From Chlorogloea sp. CCALA 695 (lineage in GTDB: Bacteria; Cyanobacteriota; Cyanobacteriia; Cyanobacteriales; Chroococcidiopsidaceae), in contig NZ_PVWN01000010.1 in assembly GCF_003003885.1 (NCBI RefSeq), positions 58,146 through 122,145 on the forward strand: 64,000 nt of DNA, in the 5' to 3' direction. Position 1 is the first letter of the stretch, and the number at the start of each line of letters is the position of its first letter. This document shows positions 52,641 to 62,539 of the stretch, piece after piece. A program made the position numbers and the translations under genes. The notes beneath the pieces were generated by a model. The model was not told the DNA's origin, searched no databases, and was given only the letters and a program-made list of their open reading frames with translations.

Positions 52641-55600
52641 CTATTTTAGAACAGTTATTGGCGGTTGCATTTCTATCTGACGAGGCAAACAAACGTAAAA
52701 AGTTGAGCCTTGCCCTAGGGTACTTTCTACAGTAATTGAACCTTGCATCATATCGACTAAGGATTTAATAATCGCAAGTCCCAATCCTGTACCTCCGTAT
52801 TGTCTGGTAGTAGTTTGATCGACTTGTCTAAATTCTTCAAAAATATGTTCTAAGTCCGACTCAGCAATTCCCACGCCTGTATCTTGGACACCGATTAATA
52901 TTTCGTTTGTCGCCGTTTCGCTGAGGCTAATTTCGACGTTGCCTAAATCGGTAAATTTGATGGCGTTGGAAAGCAAATTAACTAAAATTTGCCGCACTCG
53001 CGCACTGTCATTAATTACTATCGGGCTACTAAGCTGGCGGTGAAACACAATAGGTAGCTGCTTTTGCTCGGCAAGGGGGCGAAGTTCGGCGATAGTAGTG
53101 GCAATTAATTTATTTAAGTCAAATTCCTCTTGCTTTAATTCCAAACGTCCAGCTTCGATTTTAGATAAATCCAGGATGTCGTTAATTAGGGCTAAAAGAT
53201 TTTTGCCATTATTCAAAATCCGCTCTACCATGTCGGCTTGCGCTGAAGAAAGGGTAGCTGTACGCTGTCGCAACAACACTTGGGCAAAGCCGATCACTGA
53301 ATTCATGGGGGTACGCAGTTCGTGAGACATGGTAGCTAAAAACTGCGATTTTAGTCGCGCCGCCTCAATTAGCTGCAAGTTTTGCTGGGCAATTTGATTG
53401 TGAGTTGCTTCTAGTTCGTGGTTTTGTTGGGCTAAGATTTCGTTTTGCAAACCTAAACGTTCTTCTCGTTCTTCGAGGGCATTAATTAACCGCGCGTTGT
53501 TAATGGCGATCGCGGCTTGTTCCCCCACAGCCTCTAAAAGGTTGCGATCTTCCACATCAAAAGCCTCAGTATTGCGCCAATTGCCAATCAACATTACTCC
53601 CAGTCTCCCGGATGCAGCCGACTCAATAGCTACAGCATAAATAGACGCAGGTTCTTGCAGTGACTGGGCTGGGGATACTTTACTTTTTTGGACTAATTGG
53701 GCGGTTCCGGTAGAAAACACGCGATGGAGTAAATTAGCTTGAGTAGATAATAAATGTAAGTTTGCTCTTTCAATACCCGCCGTAGCCGTGAGTTCTAACT
53801 GCTGGCTTTGAGGATCGTGGAGAGAAATTATTGCAAACTCTGCCTCACCAATGCCATCACAAACGGCTGCCACCATTACTTGCAATAATCCCGGCAAGTT
53901 GGTCAAACGCTGGTTTAATAGGTTTGTGATGCGCTGCAATACTCTTAATTGTTGCTGTTGTTCGCCTAAAATAATAATTGCTCGGCGCAAATTTTCCCCA
54001 ATATCAGTAGCTTGCTGATAAAGACGGGCGTTATCGACGGCTAAGGCGGCACGACGGGCTAAGTCTTCCGCCCAGATTAAATCGTTTGAATCATAGAGCC
54101 TTTGTCCGATTCCGCGTACTAAGCTAATCGCCCCCACCGTCCGTCCGCGTACTTTCAAGGGTACGCACAACAGCGAATTGAAGCCCAAACTCTCCATAAT
54201 TTGCCGTTGCTCAGTATCGGCCATTGCCTTTTTAATTTCTGGGCTAATTTCTGAGTATAGTTGTGCTTGACCGTTCTTAATTACCTGAGATACACCAACT
54301 TTCGCTCTCAAGTTGACTGGATAACTCCGCAATTGCGCTAACTGGGGCATTTTTGCGCCGTCTCTATGGGTTGAAGCCACCGGGCGCAGGGTCGAATTTT
54401 GGTCAAGGACATCTATAGTACACCAATCGGCTTGACCGGAAACGATCGCCATTGCCAAGTTGGTAAGAGTAGTTTTGTAATCTAAAGAAGTGGCTAATAA
54501 GGCGCTGGCTTCGGCTAAAAATCGCTCTTGTTCTTCAATGCGCTTGCGTTCGGTGATATCCCAAAAAACCCCTACGCTACCTCTAGCTTTGCCTTGTTCG
54601 TCAAACAAAGGTACAGAATTAGCGACTAACTTAATTTTTTCTTTGCCTTCAGCAAGGATGATGTCCATTTCGCTATCAATTATACTAATGCCCTTGGCGG
54701 TAGCTTGTTGCATGGGTAATTCGGCTGCTTCTAGCTCTCTACCTTGGCTGTAAACTTTGTAGCTTGGGCGAAGGGCGAGGGGAGCGCTTAACGAAACATT
54801 TGCGTTTATTGGTAAATTGAGTAGTTTTGCTAAAGCTTGATTGACTTTAATATGCTGACATTGGGGATCAAGAGCGATCGCAATCCCAATCGGAATTACG
54901 TCAAGTAGCGTCTGCATTTCACTTACTCGGCGCACTAAGTCTCGATTGAGTTTACCAATTTTGGCATCGGAGCGTTTGCGATCGCTTAAATCGATTACAA
55001 AGCAAATTGCTGTTTGTTCAACGCCTTGGACTAGCGCCCCGCCAATCAATACTGGTACGCGGCTGCCATCAGCGCGGATGTATTCTTTTTCGTAAGGCCC
55101 AAATACACCTTGTGCTTTTAGCTCAGTAGCGGCTTTTTTGTCGGCTTTTTCGTACTCGTTGGGGGTAATTACTGACCCCTGCAATCGACCCAAGCGCAAG
55201 TCTTCAGCGCTGTAGCCCACCATACTTAAAAAAGCTGCATTAGCTTCAATTACTCTGCCTTGGGCGGTGACAATAATGCCAATGATATTTGCGTCGGCTA
55301 AACGTCTAAAGCGCACTTCACTAGCTTCTAAGGCTAATTGTAGTTGCTTCGATTCGGTGATGTCGCTAATAATTCCTGACATTCGCAACGGACAACCAGC
55401 GCGATCGCGTTGGGCTTTTCCTCTAGCGACGCAGTAACGATATGATCCCGACGAATGTAAAATCCGAAACTCAGCTTCGCATTTTGCTCCGTTTTGCAAG
55501 TGATTGGTAATGGCTTGACGAATTTTTGACCCATCATCGGGGTGCATTCGTGCCATTAAATTAGGGGGAGTAAGGTTAAATTGATTTCGTTCCTCGCCAA

Positions 55601-56129
55601 TAATTTCTAACAGGCGATCGTTGCAATACACTTCGTTTGTAGAACAATACCAATCCCAAATCCCATCGTTTGCCCCTTCTAATACTAAACGATAGCGTTC
55701 TTCACTTTCTCTTAGTCGTTCATTAGCAACAGTCGCGGCTTGCTCCGCACGGTACAAACGTATAGCTTGACGGAGGATTTGATATAAGTTTTCGGGGGTA
55801 ATTCTTGACTTGGGTAAGTAATCAAAAGCTCCAGCTTTCATAACTTCTACGGCGATTCTTTCGTCACCTTGCCCAGTGAGTACAACTATCGGAGTAGTAA
55901 TACCCAAGGCGCGGAGTTGCTGGACTAATTCTAAACCGTTGCCATCAGGCAGTAGATAATCAAGAAAAATACAATCAAAGGTTTGCGCTTTGAGAATGGC
56001 GATCGCGCTGCTGCATTCGGTTACTTCTTGCCATTCCATTTCTACCCCCGCAGCAGAGAGACATCGCTTTACCGCCATGCGATCTACTTCGTCGTCGTCT
56101 ACTACCAGTATTTTGACAATCTCGTCCAT
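52641..56129 (-). CDS. Hybrid sensor: REC, PAS repeats, GAF domains, histidine kinase
   Basis: The 1162-residue protein starts with a receiver domain, [18 protein letters not shown] and the phosphoacceptor aspartate in [13 protein letters not shown] near residue 57. PAS domains follow, with [20 protein letters not shown] near 145, [18 protein letters not shown] near 275 and [16 protein letters not shown] near 405. Two GAF-like domains cover about 545-885. The kinase core has [16 protein letters not shown] near 932, [16 protein letters not shown] and [16 protein letters not shown]. There is no membrane segment. A receiver at the N-terminus of the kinase suggests it responds to another kinase and relays through its own histidine. 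It follows the Rcp1-like gene after about 50 nt. Confidence 0.9.
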   Translation of the reverse strand: MDEIVKILVVDDDEVDRMAVKRCLSAAGVEMEWQEVTECSSAIAILKAQTFDCIFLDYLLPDGNGLELVQQLRALGITTPIVVLTGQGDERIAVEVMKAGAFDYLPKSRITPENLYQILRQAIRLYRAEQAATVANERLRESEERYRLVLEGANDGIWDWYCSTNEVYCNDRLLEIIGEERNQFNLTPPNLMARMHPDDGSKIRQAITNHLQNGAKCEAEFRILHSSGSYRYCVARGKAQRDRAGCPLRMSGIISDITESKQLQLALEASEVRFRRLADANIIGIIVTAQGRVIEANAAFLSMVGYSAEDLRLGRLQGSVITPNEYEKADKKAATELKAQGVFGPYEKEYIRADGSRVPVLIGGALVQGVEQTAICFVIDLSDRKRSDAKIGKLNRDLVRRVSEMQTLLDVIPIGIAIALDPQCQHIKVNQALAKLLNLPINANVSLSAPLALRPSYKVYSQGRELEAAELPMQQATAKGISIIDSEMDIILAEGKEKIKLVANSVPLFDEQGKARGSVGVFWDITERKRIEEQERFLAEASALLATSLDYKTTLTNLAMAIVSGQADWCTIDVLDQNSTLRPVASTHRDGAKMPQLAQLRSYPVNLRAKVGVSQVIKNGQAQLYSEISPEIKKAMADTEQRQIMESLGFNSLLCVPLKVRGRTVGAISLVRGIGQRLYDSNDLIWAEDLARRAALAVDNARLYQQATDIGENLRRAIIILGEQQQQLRVLQRITNLLNQRLTNLPGLLQVMVAAVCDGIGEAEFAIISLHDPQSQQLELTATAGIERANLHLLSTQANLLHRVFSTGTAQLVQKSKVSPAQSLQEPASIYAVAIESAASGRLGVMLIGNWRNTEAFDVEDRNLLEAVGEQAAIAINNARLINALEEREERLGLQNEILAQQNHELEATHNQIAQQNLQLIEAARLKSQFLATMSHELRTPMNSVIGFAQVLLRQRTATLSSAQADMVERILNNGKNLLALINDILDLSKIEAGRLELKQEEFDLNKLIATTIAELRPLAEQKQLPIVFHRQLSSPIVINDSARVRQILVNLLSNAIKFTDLGNVEISLSETATNEILIGVQDTGVGIAESDLEHIFEEFRQVDQTTTRQYGGTGLGLAIIKSLVDMMQGSITVESTLGQGSTFYVCLPRQIEMQPPITVLK

Positions 56130-56180
56130 GCTTTTTAGCTATTAGCTAATAGCTTTTTTTATAGAAGTTATTATTTGGCT

Positions 56181-56609
56181 TTATGGTATTTCTACCAAAC
56201 TCCAATATTTATTCATAGTTGCTACAGTTTCGACGAAGCTTGAAAAAGTTACTGGTTTTAAAATATATCCAGCTACATTGAGCTTATAAGCTTCTACTTT
56301 ATCTTTATCTTCGTTTGATGTAGTTAGAACAATTACCGGAATTGATTGCAATTGATCGTCGGCACGCAAGACGCGTAAAAACTCTATGCCATTCATTTTT
56401 GGCATATTCAAATCTAGTAAAATTATTCTTCTTTCTTGGGGTATAAATTTTTCGGCGTTGCTACCTCTTAGTATAGATAAAGCTTCTAGTCCATTAGAAG
56501 CAAAAAAAAGTGGATTTGTAATGTTGTTTTTTTTAAATGCTCTTTGCACGTTCATTACATCCACTTCGTCATCTTCGACAAGCAGGATGTTCATCATTTT
56601 GTCTGTCAT
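56181..56609 (-). CDS. Single-domain response regulator (Rcp1-like)
   Basis: The 142-residue receiver has the acidic pair in LLVEDDEVDVMNV, the phosphoacceptor in IILLDLNMPKMNGIEFLRV near 65-83, the threonine in PVIVLTTSNED near 97-107 and the lysine in YILKPVTFSSF. There is no output domain, as in Rcp1 proteins that work with phytochrome-like kinases. It starts with ATG between the 620-residue PAS kinase (upstream) and the hybrid sensor (downstream), so one of these is likely its partner. Confidence 0.92.
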   Translation of the reverse strand: MTDKMMNILLVEDDEVDVMNVQRAFKKNNITNPLFFASNGLEALSILRGSNAEKFIPQERRIILLDLNMPKMNGIEFLRVLRADDQLQSIPVIVLTTSNEDKDKVEAYKLNVAGYILKPVTFSSFVETVATMNKYWSLVEIP

Positions 56610-56748
56610 TATATTTTGAGTATTACGTTATTGATTATCGTGAATAAAGTAATAAAAGCAATCAATCATTAGACAGGTTAATGTTTTGGTACTTTAAAAT
56701 ATTTAAAGTAAAATTAAGTTTGTTTTGCCAATTTTTGCTCTTTTTGGG

Positions 56749-58611
56749 TTATTTATTCCAGCTAAAGCTAAACTTTGCTCCTTTGCCTTCGGTAGACTCT
56801 ATTTTTATTTTGCCACCTTGATTTTCGACAATCTTTTTGACAATAGCTAAACCGATACCAGTATTTTCAGTGCGATCGCGCGCTTCTAAAGTTTGAAAAA
56901 TGCCAAAGATTTTTTCGTGGTATTCGGGCGCTATACCTTTCCCATCATCGGCAATCGCAAACTCGTAAGCCGAACCTAAGTCTTGACAAGAAATTTGCAC
57001 TTTACCATCAAAACGGGGATGGTGCTTAATTGCGTTGCTAATCAAGTTAGAAAATACTTGTTCTAAGGGCAATCTCTCGGTAACTAATGTTGGCATATTG
57101 GGGGCAACTTCAATAGTAAACGATTCGGGAGGAGCGAGAGAGTCAAGGATTTCGGCAAGGACAGAGGCAACAGAAACGGAGGATTTGTCTGTAGATCGCC
57201 CACTGCGAGAAAATTGTAGCAAACCATTAATCAAAGCTTCCATGCGATGAACGCGCCCCCGTAGCAAGTCCATTTGATGACGAGTTTCGTCAGTAAGGAC
57301 ATCGCTAATATCTTCCTCAATCCACTGAGAAAGATTAGCGATCGCCCGTAAAGGTGCTTTGAGGTCGTGAGAAGTGACGTAAGCAAACTGATCTAGTTCC
57401 TGATTGCGCTTTTCTAAGGCGGTATTAGTTTTAGTCAAAGTAGCTGTTAAATAAGCTAATTCACTAGCACGAGAACTTAGCGCCGCCTCGGTAGTTTTGC
57501 GCTCTTGAATATCAGTACAGACCCCCACCCACTCGCGGATAGTGCCATCATTAGTTATCACTGGCACACCCCGCACAGCAAAGTAACGATAGCTGCCATC
57601 TGTGGCACGAATCCGGTATTCGGTATCGTAGAGGCTTTTTGTTTGCAAAGCTTGATTCCAGGCGTTGGTGGTGCGATCGCGGTCGTCTGGATGCACCGCC
57701 GCTAACCAGCCCCAGCCTTTAACTTCTACTTGACTTTGACCTGTATAAGTTCTCCAGTGGGGCATATCTACAACTTGCCCCTGCGCGTCGGTTGTCCAAA
57801 CAATTTGCGAAGTAGCAATGACTAAAGATCGATAGCGTTCTTCGCTTTGTTGCAGGGCTTCTAGGGAGTTGTAGTGAGACTGTTTACTAGCAAGGGCTTC
57901 TTCTCTGGAGGCTTGCTCTAAAACAGATAATTCCTCTACTTGGGCTGTACGATTGCGTACTCGTCGTTCTAATTCGGCATTAAAAACGCTCAATCCGGCG
58001 ATCGCCTTAGTACGACTGGTAACATCTGTAACTAAAGAAGTTACGCCAACTATATTACCATTGCTATTAATTAAGGGTTGGTTGTACCATTCGCAAACAA
58101 TTACTTTCCCTTCTTTGGTGAGATTTTCGTTAATGCTGCGAGTACCGCCTCTTTGTTGGACAATTTCGCCCCAAATTTGGTTAACTTGCTCTAAACTACC
58201 TGCGGTGATAATCAAACTTGCGGCATGACGACCAATGACTTCGCGGCTACAGTAGCCAAAAATTGCTTCGGCGGCAGCATCCCACTTGACCACCTCAAAA
58301 TTTAGATTCCACTCAATTACTGCTAGAGGAGTTTGCTGTAAGGCGGTGAAATGATGTTGAGGCAAGGGGTCGAGCAAACTAAAGTTGGGCTGACAACAGA
58401 CTACCCAATTATCTTTTACAGGTGTACCTTGCTCTAAAAAAGAATTATAACTACTATCAGGCGCTTGGAGACGGTAGATAATTTGATAGTGCTGATTATT
58501 GCTGATAGCTTGTTGCCTAGTTGCCAGCAGGCGATCGCGGTCTTCGGGGTGCAAACTCCGCTCAAATCCCCAGCCTAATAACTCCAATTCATTTAGTTGC
58601 TCGCTACTCAT
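56749..58611 (-). CDS. Phytochrome-like PAS sensor histidine kinase
   Basis: The 620-residue soluble kinase has PAS-type domains, including VIEWNLNFEVVKWDAAAEAI near 98, VIATSQIVWTTDAQGQVVDM near 265 and the PAC-like YRIRATDGSYRYFAVRGVP. The kinase core has FAYVTSHDLKAPLRAIAN near 413, with the HDLKAP form of the phosphoacceptor helix typical of bacteriophytochrome-type kinases. The ATPase has FSNLISNAIKHHPRFDG and GIGLAIVKKIVENQGG. No GAF/PHY chromophore region is present, so it is not itself a phytochrome. It lies 139 nt upstream of the Rcp1-like gene in the same direction. Confidence 0.88.
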   Translation of the reverse strand: MSSEQLNELELLGWGFERSLHPEDRDRLLATRQQAISNNQHYQIIYRLQAPDSSYNSFLEQGTPVKDNWVVCCQPNFSLLDPLPQHHFTALQQTPLAVIEWNLNFEVVKWDAAAEAIFGYCSREVIGRHAASLIITAGSLEQVNQIWGEIVQQRGGTRSINENLTKEGKVIVCEWYNQPLINSNGNIVGVTSLVTDVTSRTKAIAGLSVFNAELERRVRNRTAQVEELSVLEQASREEALASKQSHYNSLEALQQSEERYRSLVIATSQIVWTTDAQGQVVDMPHWRTYTGQSQVEVKGWGWLAAVHPDDRDRTTNAWNQALQTKSLYDTEYRIRATDGSYRYFAVRGVPVITNDGTIREWVGVCTDIQERKTTEAALSSRASELAYLTATLTKTNTALEKRNQELDQFAYVTSHDLKAPLRAIANLSQWIEEDISDVLTDETRHQMDLLRGRVHRMEALINGLLQFSRSGRSTDKSSVSVASVLAEILDSLAPPESFTIEVAPNMPTLVTERLPLEQVFSNLISNAIKHHPRFDGKVQISCQDLGSAYEFAIADDGKGIAPEYHEKIFGIFQTLEARDRTENTGIGLAIVKKIVENQGGKIKIESTEGKGAKFSFSWNK

Positions 58612-58713
58612 CAGAAATATGGATTATAAAGGGCAAAACTTAAACACTTTTTATGATTTTTAGTTAAGGCGATTTTAGAGCAATAATTATATATACTCTA
58701 AATTTGATACTCT

Positions 58714-58749
58714 AGTAGACGCGATCTACTCCTAAAAGCTAAAGGAGTA
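58714..58749. promoter_or_regulatory. Overlapping inverted repeats in a divergent promoter region
   Basis: AGTAGA (58714-58719) pairs with TCTACT (58725-58730). TACTCCT (58727-58733) pairs with AGGAGTA (58743-58749). The two inverted repeats share bases, so only one can form at a time as a hairpin, or both serve as operator sites. They lie between the divergent PAS-kinase and LuxR-regulator genes. Confidence 0.4.
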
Positions 58750-58888
58750 ATAATTTTCTGTATTATTAAAATACCAATAAGATTAGTGCAAATAGATTGT
58801 ATTGCTTAAATAGAGAATAGATCGCCAATCGACTTTCTGTAAATTCGATTGTTTTAAAGTAAAGCATAGTAAACGGCGGACGTTGATA

Positions 58889-59614
58889 ATGAGTAAGATT
58901 CGCGTTGCATTAATTGAAGACCACGATCTCACCCGTGTAGGGATTAGAACTGCATTGCAGCAGCGTCAAGAGATTGAAGTAGTGGGGGAAGCAGCTAATG
59001 CTAGTGACGGGCTAAAACTGTTAGAAGCAGAACGCCCAGATATTGCCATTGTTGATATTGGCTTACCAGATAAAGATGGAATTGAGCTAACAAGGCAATT
59101 AAAAGCTAGTCAAGATGCTAATGACGAATCAAGAACTAAGGTTTTGATTTTGACCCTGCGCGACAACAAAGAGGCGGTACTAGCAGCTTTTGCGGCGGGG
59201 GCTGACTCCTATTGCATGAAGGATATTAGTTTTGATAATTTGCTCGAAGCCTTGCGCGTCACTCATAGTGGCAATGCGTGGATCGATCCAGCGATCGCCC
59301 GAATTGTTCTACAACAAGCCCAGCAAACCCCCGAAGGAAGTACAGAAAGCGTGGTAGCTGACGGCAAAACTGTTTCTATTAATGCCGCCGATGCGGAGTA
59401 CGATCAAATGATTGCGGCTTACCCGCTAACAGAAAGGGAATTAGAAGTTTTGCAGCTAATTGTTGAAGGTTGTAGCAATGCCATAATTGCCGAGAAGCTT
59501 TATATTACTGTAGGCACAGTGAAAACTCACGTTAGGAATATTCTCAATAAGTTGTGCGCTGATGACCGCACCCAGGCGGCGGTAAGGGCTTTGCGTTCTG
59601 GTTTAGTAGGTTAA
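58889..59614 (+). CDS. NarL/LuxR-family response regulator
   Basis: The regulator of about 241 residues has a receiver domain, with RVALIEDHDLTRVGIRTAL and the phosphoacceptor in IAIVDIGLPDKDGIELTRQL, and a C-terminal LuxR helix-turn-helix. The HTH shows YPLTERELEVLQLIVEGCSN and LYITVGTVKTHVRNIL. I chose the ATG at 58889 over an in-frame TTG at 58883. It is transcribed away from the kinase cluster with a 277-nt shared upstream region and is the only DNA-binding output in this cluster. A hairpin follows it. Confidence 0.93.
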   Translation: MSKIRVALIEDHDLTRVGIRTALQQRQEIEVVGEAANASDGLKLLEAERPDIAIVDIGLPDKDGIELTRQLKASQDANDESRTKVLILTLRDNKEAVLAAFAAGADSYCMKDISFDNLLEALRVTHSGNAWIDPAIARIVLQQAQQTPEGSTESVVADGKTVSINAADAEYDQMIAAYPLTERELEVLQLIVEGCSNAIIAEKLYITVGTVKTHVRNILNKLCADDRTQAAVRALRSGLVG

Positions 59615-59634
59615 TGTAGGAAGATCCTCCCTAG

Positions 59635-59654
59635 CCCCCCTTAGAAAAGGGGGG
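59635..59654. terminator. Hairpin between convergent regulator and CTDH genes
   Basis: CCCCCCTT (59635-59642) pairs with AAGGGGGG (59647-59654) across a 4-nt AGAA loop. The sequence resembles a CCCCCTT..AAGGGGG hairpin common between cyanobacterial genes. It lies 21 nt after the regulator stop. Confidence 0.7.
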
Positions 59655-59684
59655 GAAATATGTATAAAAAAAGAGGGGAAATAT

Positions 59685-60086
59685 TTAACGGCGGAGATTG
59701 AGTAATTCTTGGGGAGAAGCGAGAAGTTTTACAGTTATGGAAACAATTTGTTGCTGAGAATTGAGGATAAATAGCCAAGATACATTTACGCCAAATAAAG
59801 GCATTTGAACTTTGCCGTTGACGCGAAGTTGGACTAAATCATTTTCTTGGCTTTCGATAATTCCTTGATGGGGTTCAGCTTTGAGTCCTAGCGCCTCTTG
59901 CTGGAGGTAAGATGCGATCGCATCCTTGCCCACGATACCCGACTCAAAAGGTGCGTACATCACGCCATCGGGGGCAAATAAAGCCGCTACTGAGCTAAAA
60001 TCCCCGGCATTTAATAGTTCAAAGTAGTGTGAGATTGTCGGGTTGTTGATGCCTGCAATAGTTTGAGTAGATACATCGGTTTGCAT
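59685..60086 (-). CDS. Orange carotenoid protein C-terminal-domain homologue (CTDH)
   Basis: The 133-residue protein has the NTF2-like fold and matches the OCP C-terminal domain over its whole length: PTISHYFELLNAGDFSSVAA at 16-35, PFESGIVGKDAIASYLQQEA at 46-65, VNGKVQMPLFG and LLASPQELLNL at the end. In OCP this domain binds the ketocarotenoid through Tyr201 and Trp288, here Tyr21 and Trp104. The position of OCP Trp277 (in PWFG) is Leu97, and the following loop is about four residues shorter. There is no cysteine. Free-standing CTDHs are known to bind carotenoid and pass it to HCPs. Its likely partner is encoded at 62540. Confidence 0.88.
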   Translation of the reverse strand: MQTDVSTQTIAGINNPTISHYFELLNAGDFSSVAALFAPDGVMYAPFESGIVGKDAIASYLQQEALGLKAEPHQGIIESQENDLVQLRVNGKVQMPLFGVNVSWLFILNSQQQIVSITVKLLASPQELLNLRR

Positions 60087-60299
60087 AGAATCTTCTCTAG
60101 GAAAAAAATAGATAAATTCTAGATTATCTATAAAGTCAGGGTAAAACCTAGTTCCTAAAGAGAGATTGAGGGGATCTATTAAGTGGAAAGGCGATCGTAC
60201 CTACTGCAATGATACGGCAATTACTAACTGAGCCAGTGCGATCGCGCCTTTACTTCCTAGCTAACACACTGACATTGACACAATCAACCCCACAATGCA

Positions 60300-61250
60300 A
60301 TGACAGCATCCCCTATCCTCACGAGTACGCAAATCAAAGATAAAGCTTTAGAAATTGGATTTCATAAAGTAGGAATTGCCAAGGTAGATAATACTGATGT
60401 AGAAGTGCAGCACTTGCAAGAGTGGCTAAACAGAGGTTATCAAGCAGATATGGCATGGATGAATGACCCCAAACGCCAAGATATTCGCGCACTTATGCCT
60501 GAAGTGCAAAGTATTATTTGTGTGGCGTTAAATTATTACACCCCGCACCAACGCCCAAATAGCCCCCAATATGCCAAAATTTCCCGCTATGGTTGGGGAC
60601 GAGATTATCATAAGGTGATGGCTAAGAAGCTGAAAGCTTTAAATAACTGGCTGCAAACTTATCCCGATGTGCGATCGCGTTACGTCTCGGATACTGCACC
60701 AATTCAAGATAAAGTTTGGGCGCAGAAAGCTGGAATTGGCTGGATTGCCAAAAATGGCAATGTTATAGCAAGAGAATATGGCTCGTGGCTATTTTTGGGT
60801 GAAATTCTTACAAACCTAGACTTAACGCCCGATATCGCCCATACTGAACACTGTGGTAGTTGTACTCGTTGTATTGATGCTTGTCCAACAGGTGCGATCG
60901 CCGCGCCTTTTGTTGTCGATGCCAATCGCTGCATTGCTTATCATACAATTGAGAACCGGGAGGAAAAGTTACCGGAGGCGATTTCTGCTCACCTCCAAGG
61001 TTGGGTAAGTGGCTGCGATATCTGTCAAGATGTTTGTCCTTGGAATCAGCGTTTTGCTAAAGAAACTGATATAGTCGAGTTTCAACCTTACGCGGAAAAT
61101 GTTGCACCTAAGTTGACCGATTTAGCAGAGATTTCTGATGAGGAGTGGGATAGACGGTTTACAGCTTCAGCGCTGCGACGAATTAAACCAGAGATGTTAC
61201 GACGTAATGCAAGGGCAAATTTATCATCAGCGACTCCAAAGAACGATTAA
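60300..61250 (+). CDS. queG: Epoxyqueuosine reductase QueG
   Basis: QueG is the cobalamin- and iron-sulfur-dependent enzyme that makes queuosine in tRNA from epoxyqueuosine. The 316-residue protein has the N-terminal DKALEIGFHKVGIAKVDN and MAWMNDPKRQDIRALMPEVQ, the active-site VSDTAPIQDKVWAQKAGIGW and KNGNVIAREYGSWLFLGEIL. Two [4Fe-4S] motifs are CGSCTRCIDACPTGAI near 184 and CDICQDVCPWNQ near 240. Length and motifs are standard. It lies between the CTDH and HCP genes without an apparent functional link. Confidence 0.93.
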   Translation: MTASPILTSTQIKDKALEIGFHKVGIAKVDNTDVEVQHLQEWLNRGYQADMAWMNDPKRQDIRALMPEVQSIICVALNYYTPHQRPNSPQYAKISRYGWGRDYHKVMAKKLKALNNWLQTYPDVRSRYVSDTAPIQDKVWAQKAGIGWIAKNGNVIAREYGSWLFLGEILTNLDLTPDIAHTEHCGSCTRCIDACPTGAIAAPFVVDANRCIAYHTIENREEKLPEAISAHLQGWVSGCDICQDVCPWNQRFAKETDIVEFQPYAENVAPKLTDLAEISDEEWDRRFTASALRRIKPEMLRRNARANLSSATPKND

Positions 61251-61267
61251 CACCTTTTTCATCAACC

Positions 61268-61903
61268 ATGAATCCAAAAGTAATTATTTTTGATTTTGAT
61301 GGTACTATTGCCGATTCTTTAGATGCGCTTGTTAATATTAGCAATCGTTTGGCTGTGCAATTTGGCTACAAACAAACTAGCATTGCTGAACTTGCTCAAA
61401 TCCAAAACTTAACTTCTAGAGAAATTATTAAACAGTCTGGCATTTCTATTTTTAAAGTGCCTTTTCTAGTTAAAAAAGTTAAAGCAGAATTGAGTTTTGA
61501 AATTAAAACATTGAGCTTATTTCCAGGGATGAAAGAAGCTTTAATTGAACTACATCAGTTAGGTAACAAGCTAGTAATTATTAGTTCTAATTCAAAGCCC
61601 AATATTGTATCATTTTTAGAACACAATGCTTTAATAGATAAATTTTATTATATTTATTCTGGCTCAACTATTTTTGGAAAAGACAAAGTAATTAACAGAT
61701 TTATCCGGCAAGAGAATATTGATGTTAAAGATGTTATCTATGTAGGGGATGAGACTAGAGATATAGAGTCGGCGAAAAAAAGTAAAGTGATTGCGATCGC
61801 AGTAAGTTGGGGATTTAACACTAAAGAAGTATTAATGAGGCAGAACCCAGATTATTTGATAGAGCAACCAAGCGAATTAATAGATATTGTTAAAAAGCAA
61901 TAG
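61268..61903 (+). CDS. HAD-IA family phosphatase (phosphoglycolate phosphatase-like)
   Basis: The 211-residue protein has all four HAD motifs: nucleophile IIFDFDGTIADSLDALV at the start, IISSNSKPNIV near 97, a lysine in IFGKDKVINRFIRQ near 136, and YVGDETRDIESAKKSKV near 157-173. The cap is an alpha-helical subfamily IA type, close to phosphoglycolate phosphatase or pyrophosphatase PpaX. The substrate cannot be fixed. It follows queG by 17 nt and may be in the same transcript. Confidence 0.87.
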   Translation: MNPKVIIFDFDGTIADSLDALVNISNRLAVQFGYKQTSIAELAQIQNLTSREIIKQSGISIFKVPFLVKKVKAELSFEIKTLSLFPGMKEALIELHQLGNKLVIISSNSKPNIVSFLEHNALIDKFYYIYSGSTIFGKDKVINRFIRQENIDVKDVIYVGDETRDIESAKKSKVIAIAVSWGFNTKEVLMRQNPDYLIEQPSELIDIVKKQ

Positions 61904-61962
61904 CTTAGTATAAAGTAATAATTGCGCTGATTTTTTACGTTTTCAAGCGCAATTAGGGATTC

Positions 61963-62334
61963 TTACTTATCAGGCTGACCTTTTTCTAGAGCTTTCTTCA
62001 TGAGATCGTCATCTACATTGCCCACTGCGTCATTCGGAGCGCCAACATCTTTTGCCATAGCCATATAATCGCTAGGATCGCCTGTAGACGGGGTTTCTGA
62101 TTTTGTTTCCGATGGAGTTGTAGTAGCAAACTGATGAGCAGTAGCTTTATCCGCAGCTTCAGCACCTTCGGGAGTGTGATCAATATCGCTAACGCTAAAT
62201 TGCTGGGCGGCGGCGTAGTCTGCATCAATATCAACAGAGGGCATTTTTTCTTTGCCTTCGGTCATACTTTCAGCAGTTAATTGAGCATCTTGAGTTGTAG
62301 CTTGGGTAGCATCGGGTTTAATTTCGTCAGTCAT
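61963..62334 (-). CDS. Acidic, probably disordered protein
   Basis: This 123-residue protein is rich in Asp, Glu, Ala, Thr and Lys and has almost no hydrophobic clusters, as in MPSVDIDADYAAAQQFSVSD and TTPSETKSETPSTGDPSDYM. It has no cysteine, Trp, signal or membrane segment. I know no family. It is encoded between the HAD gene and the divergent HCP gene. Its 5' region, about 200 nt, is shared with the HCP promoter, so joint regulation with HCP is possible. Function is unknown. Confidence 0.7.
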   Translation of the reverse strand: MTDEIKPDATQATTQDAQLTAESMTEGKEKMPSVDIDADYAAAQQFSVSDIDHTPEGAEAADKATAHQFATTTPSETKSETPSTGDPSDYMAMAKDVGAPNDAVGNVDDDLMKKALEKGQPDK

Positions 62335-62539
62335 AGCAATAAATCCGAGAATAATTTTTATTAGTGAAATTATCTTATAAAGTACGCGCCTATTTCCATA
62401 ACCCCACTAAGATAGATTTTTCGATGAGGATAAAATCAATGAGCAAATAATAAAAATCTCTCTATTGGAGGGCGAATTAAAGAATTAATTTCTGTTAAGT
62501 CTAAGCAACAGGTAATTTAATTTAAAGTTGAGATAAATT

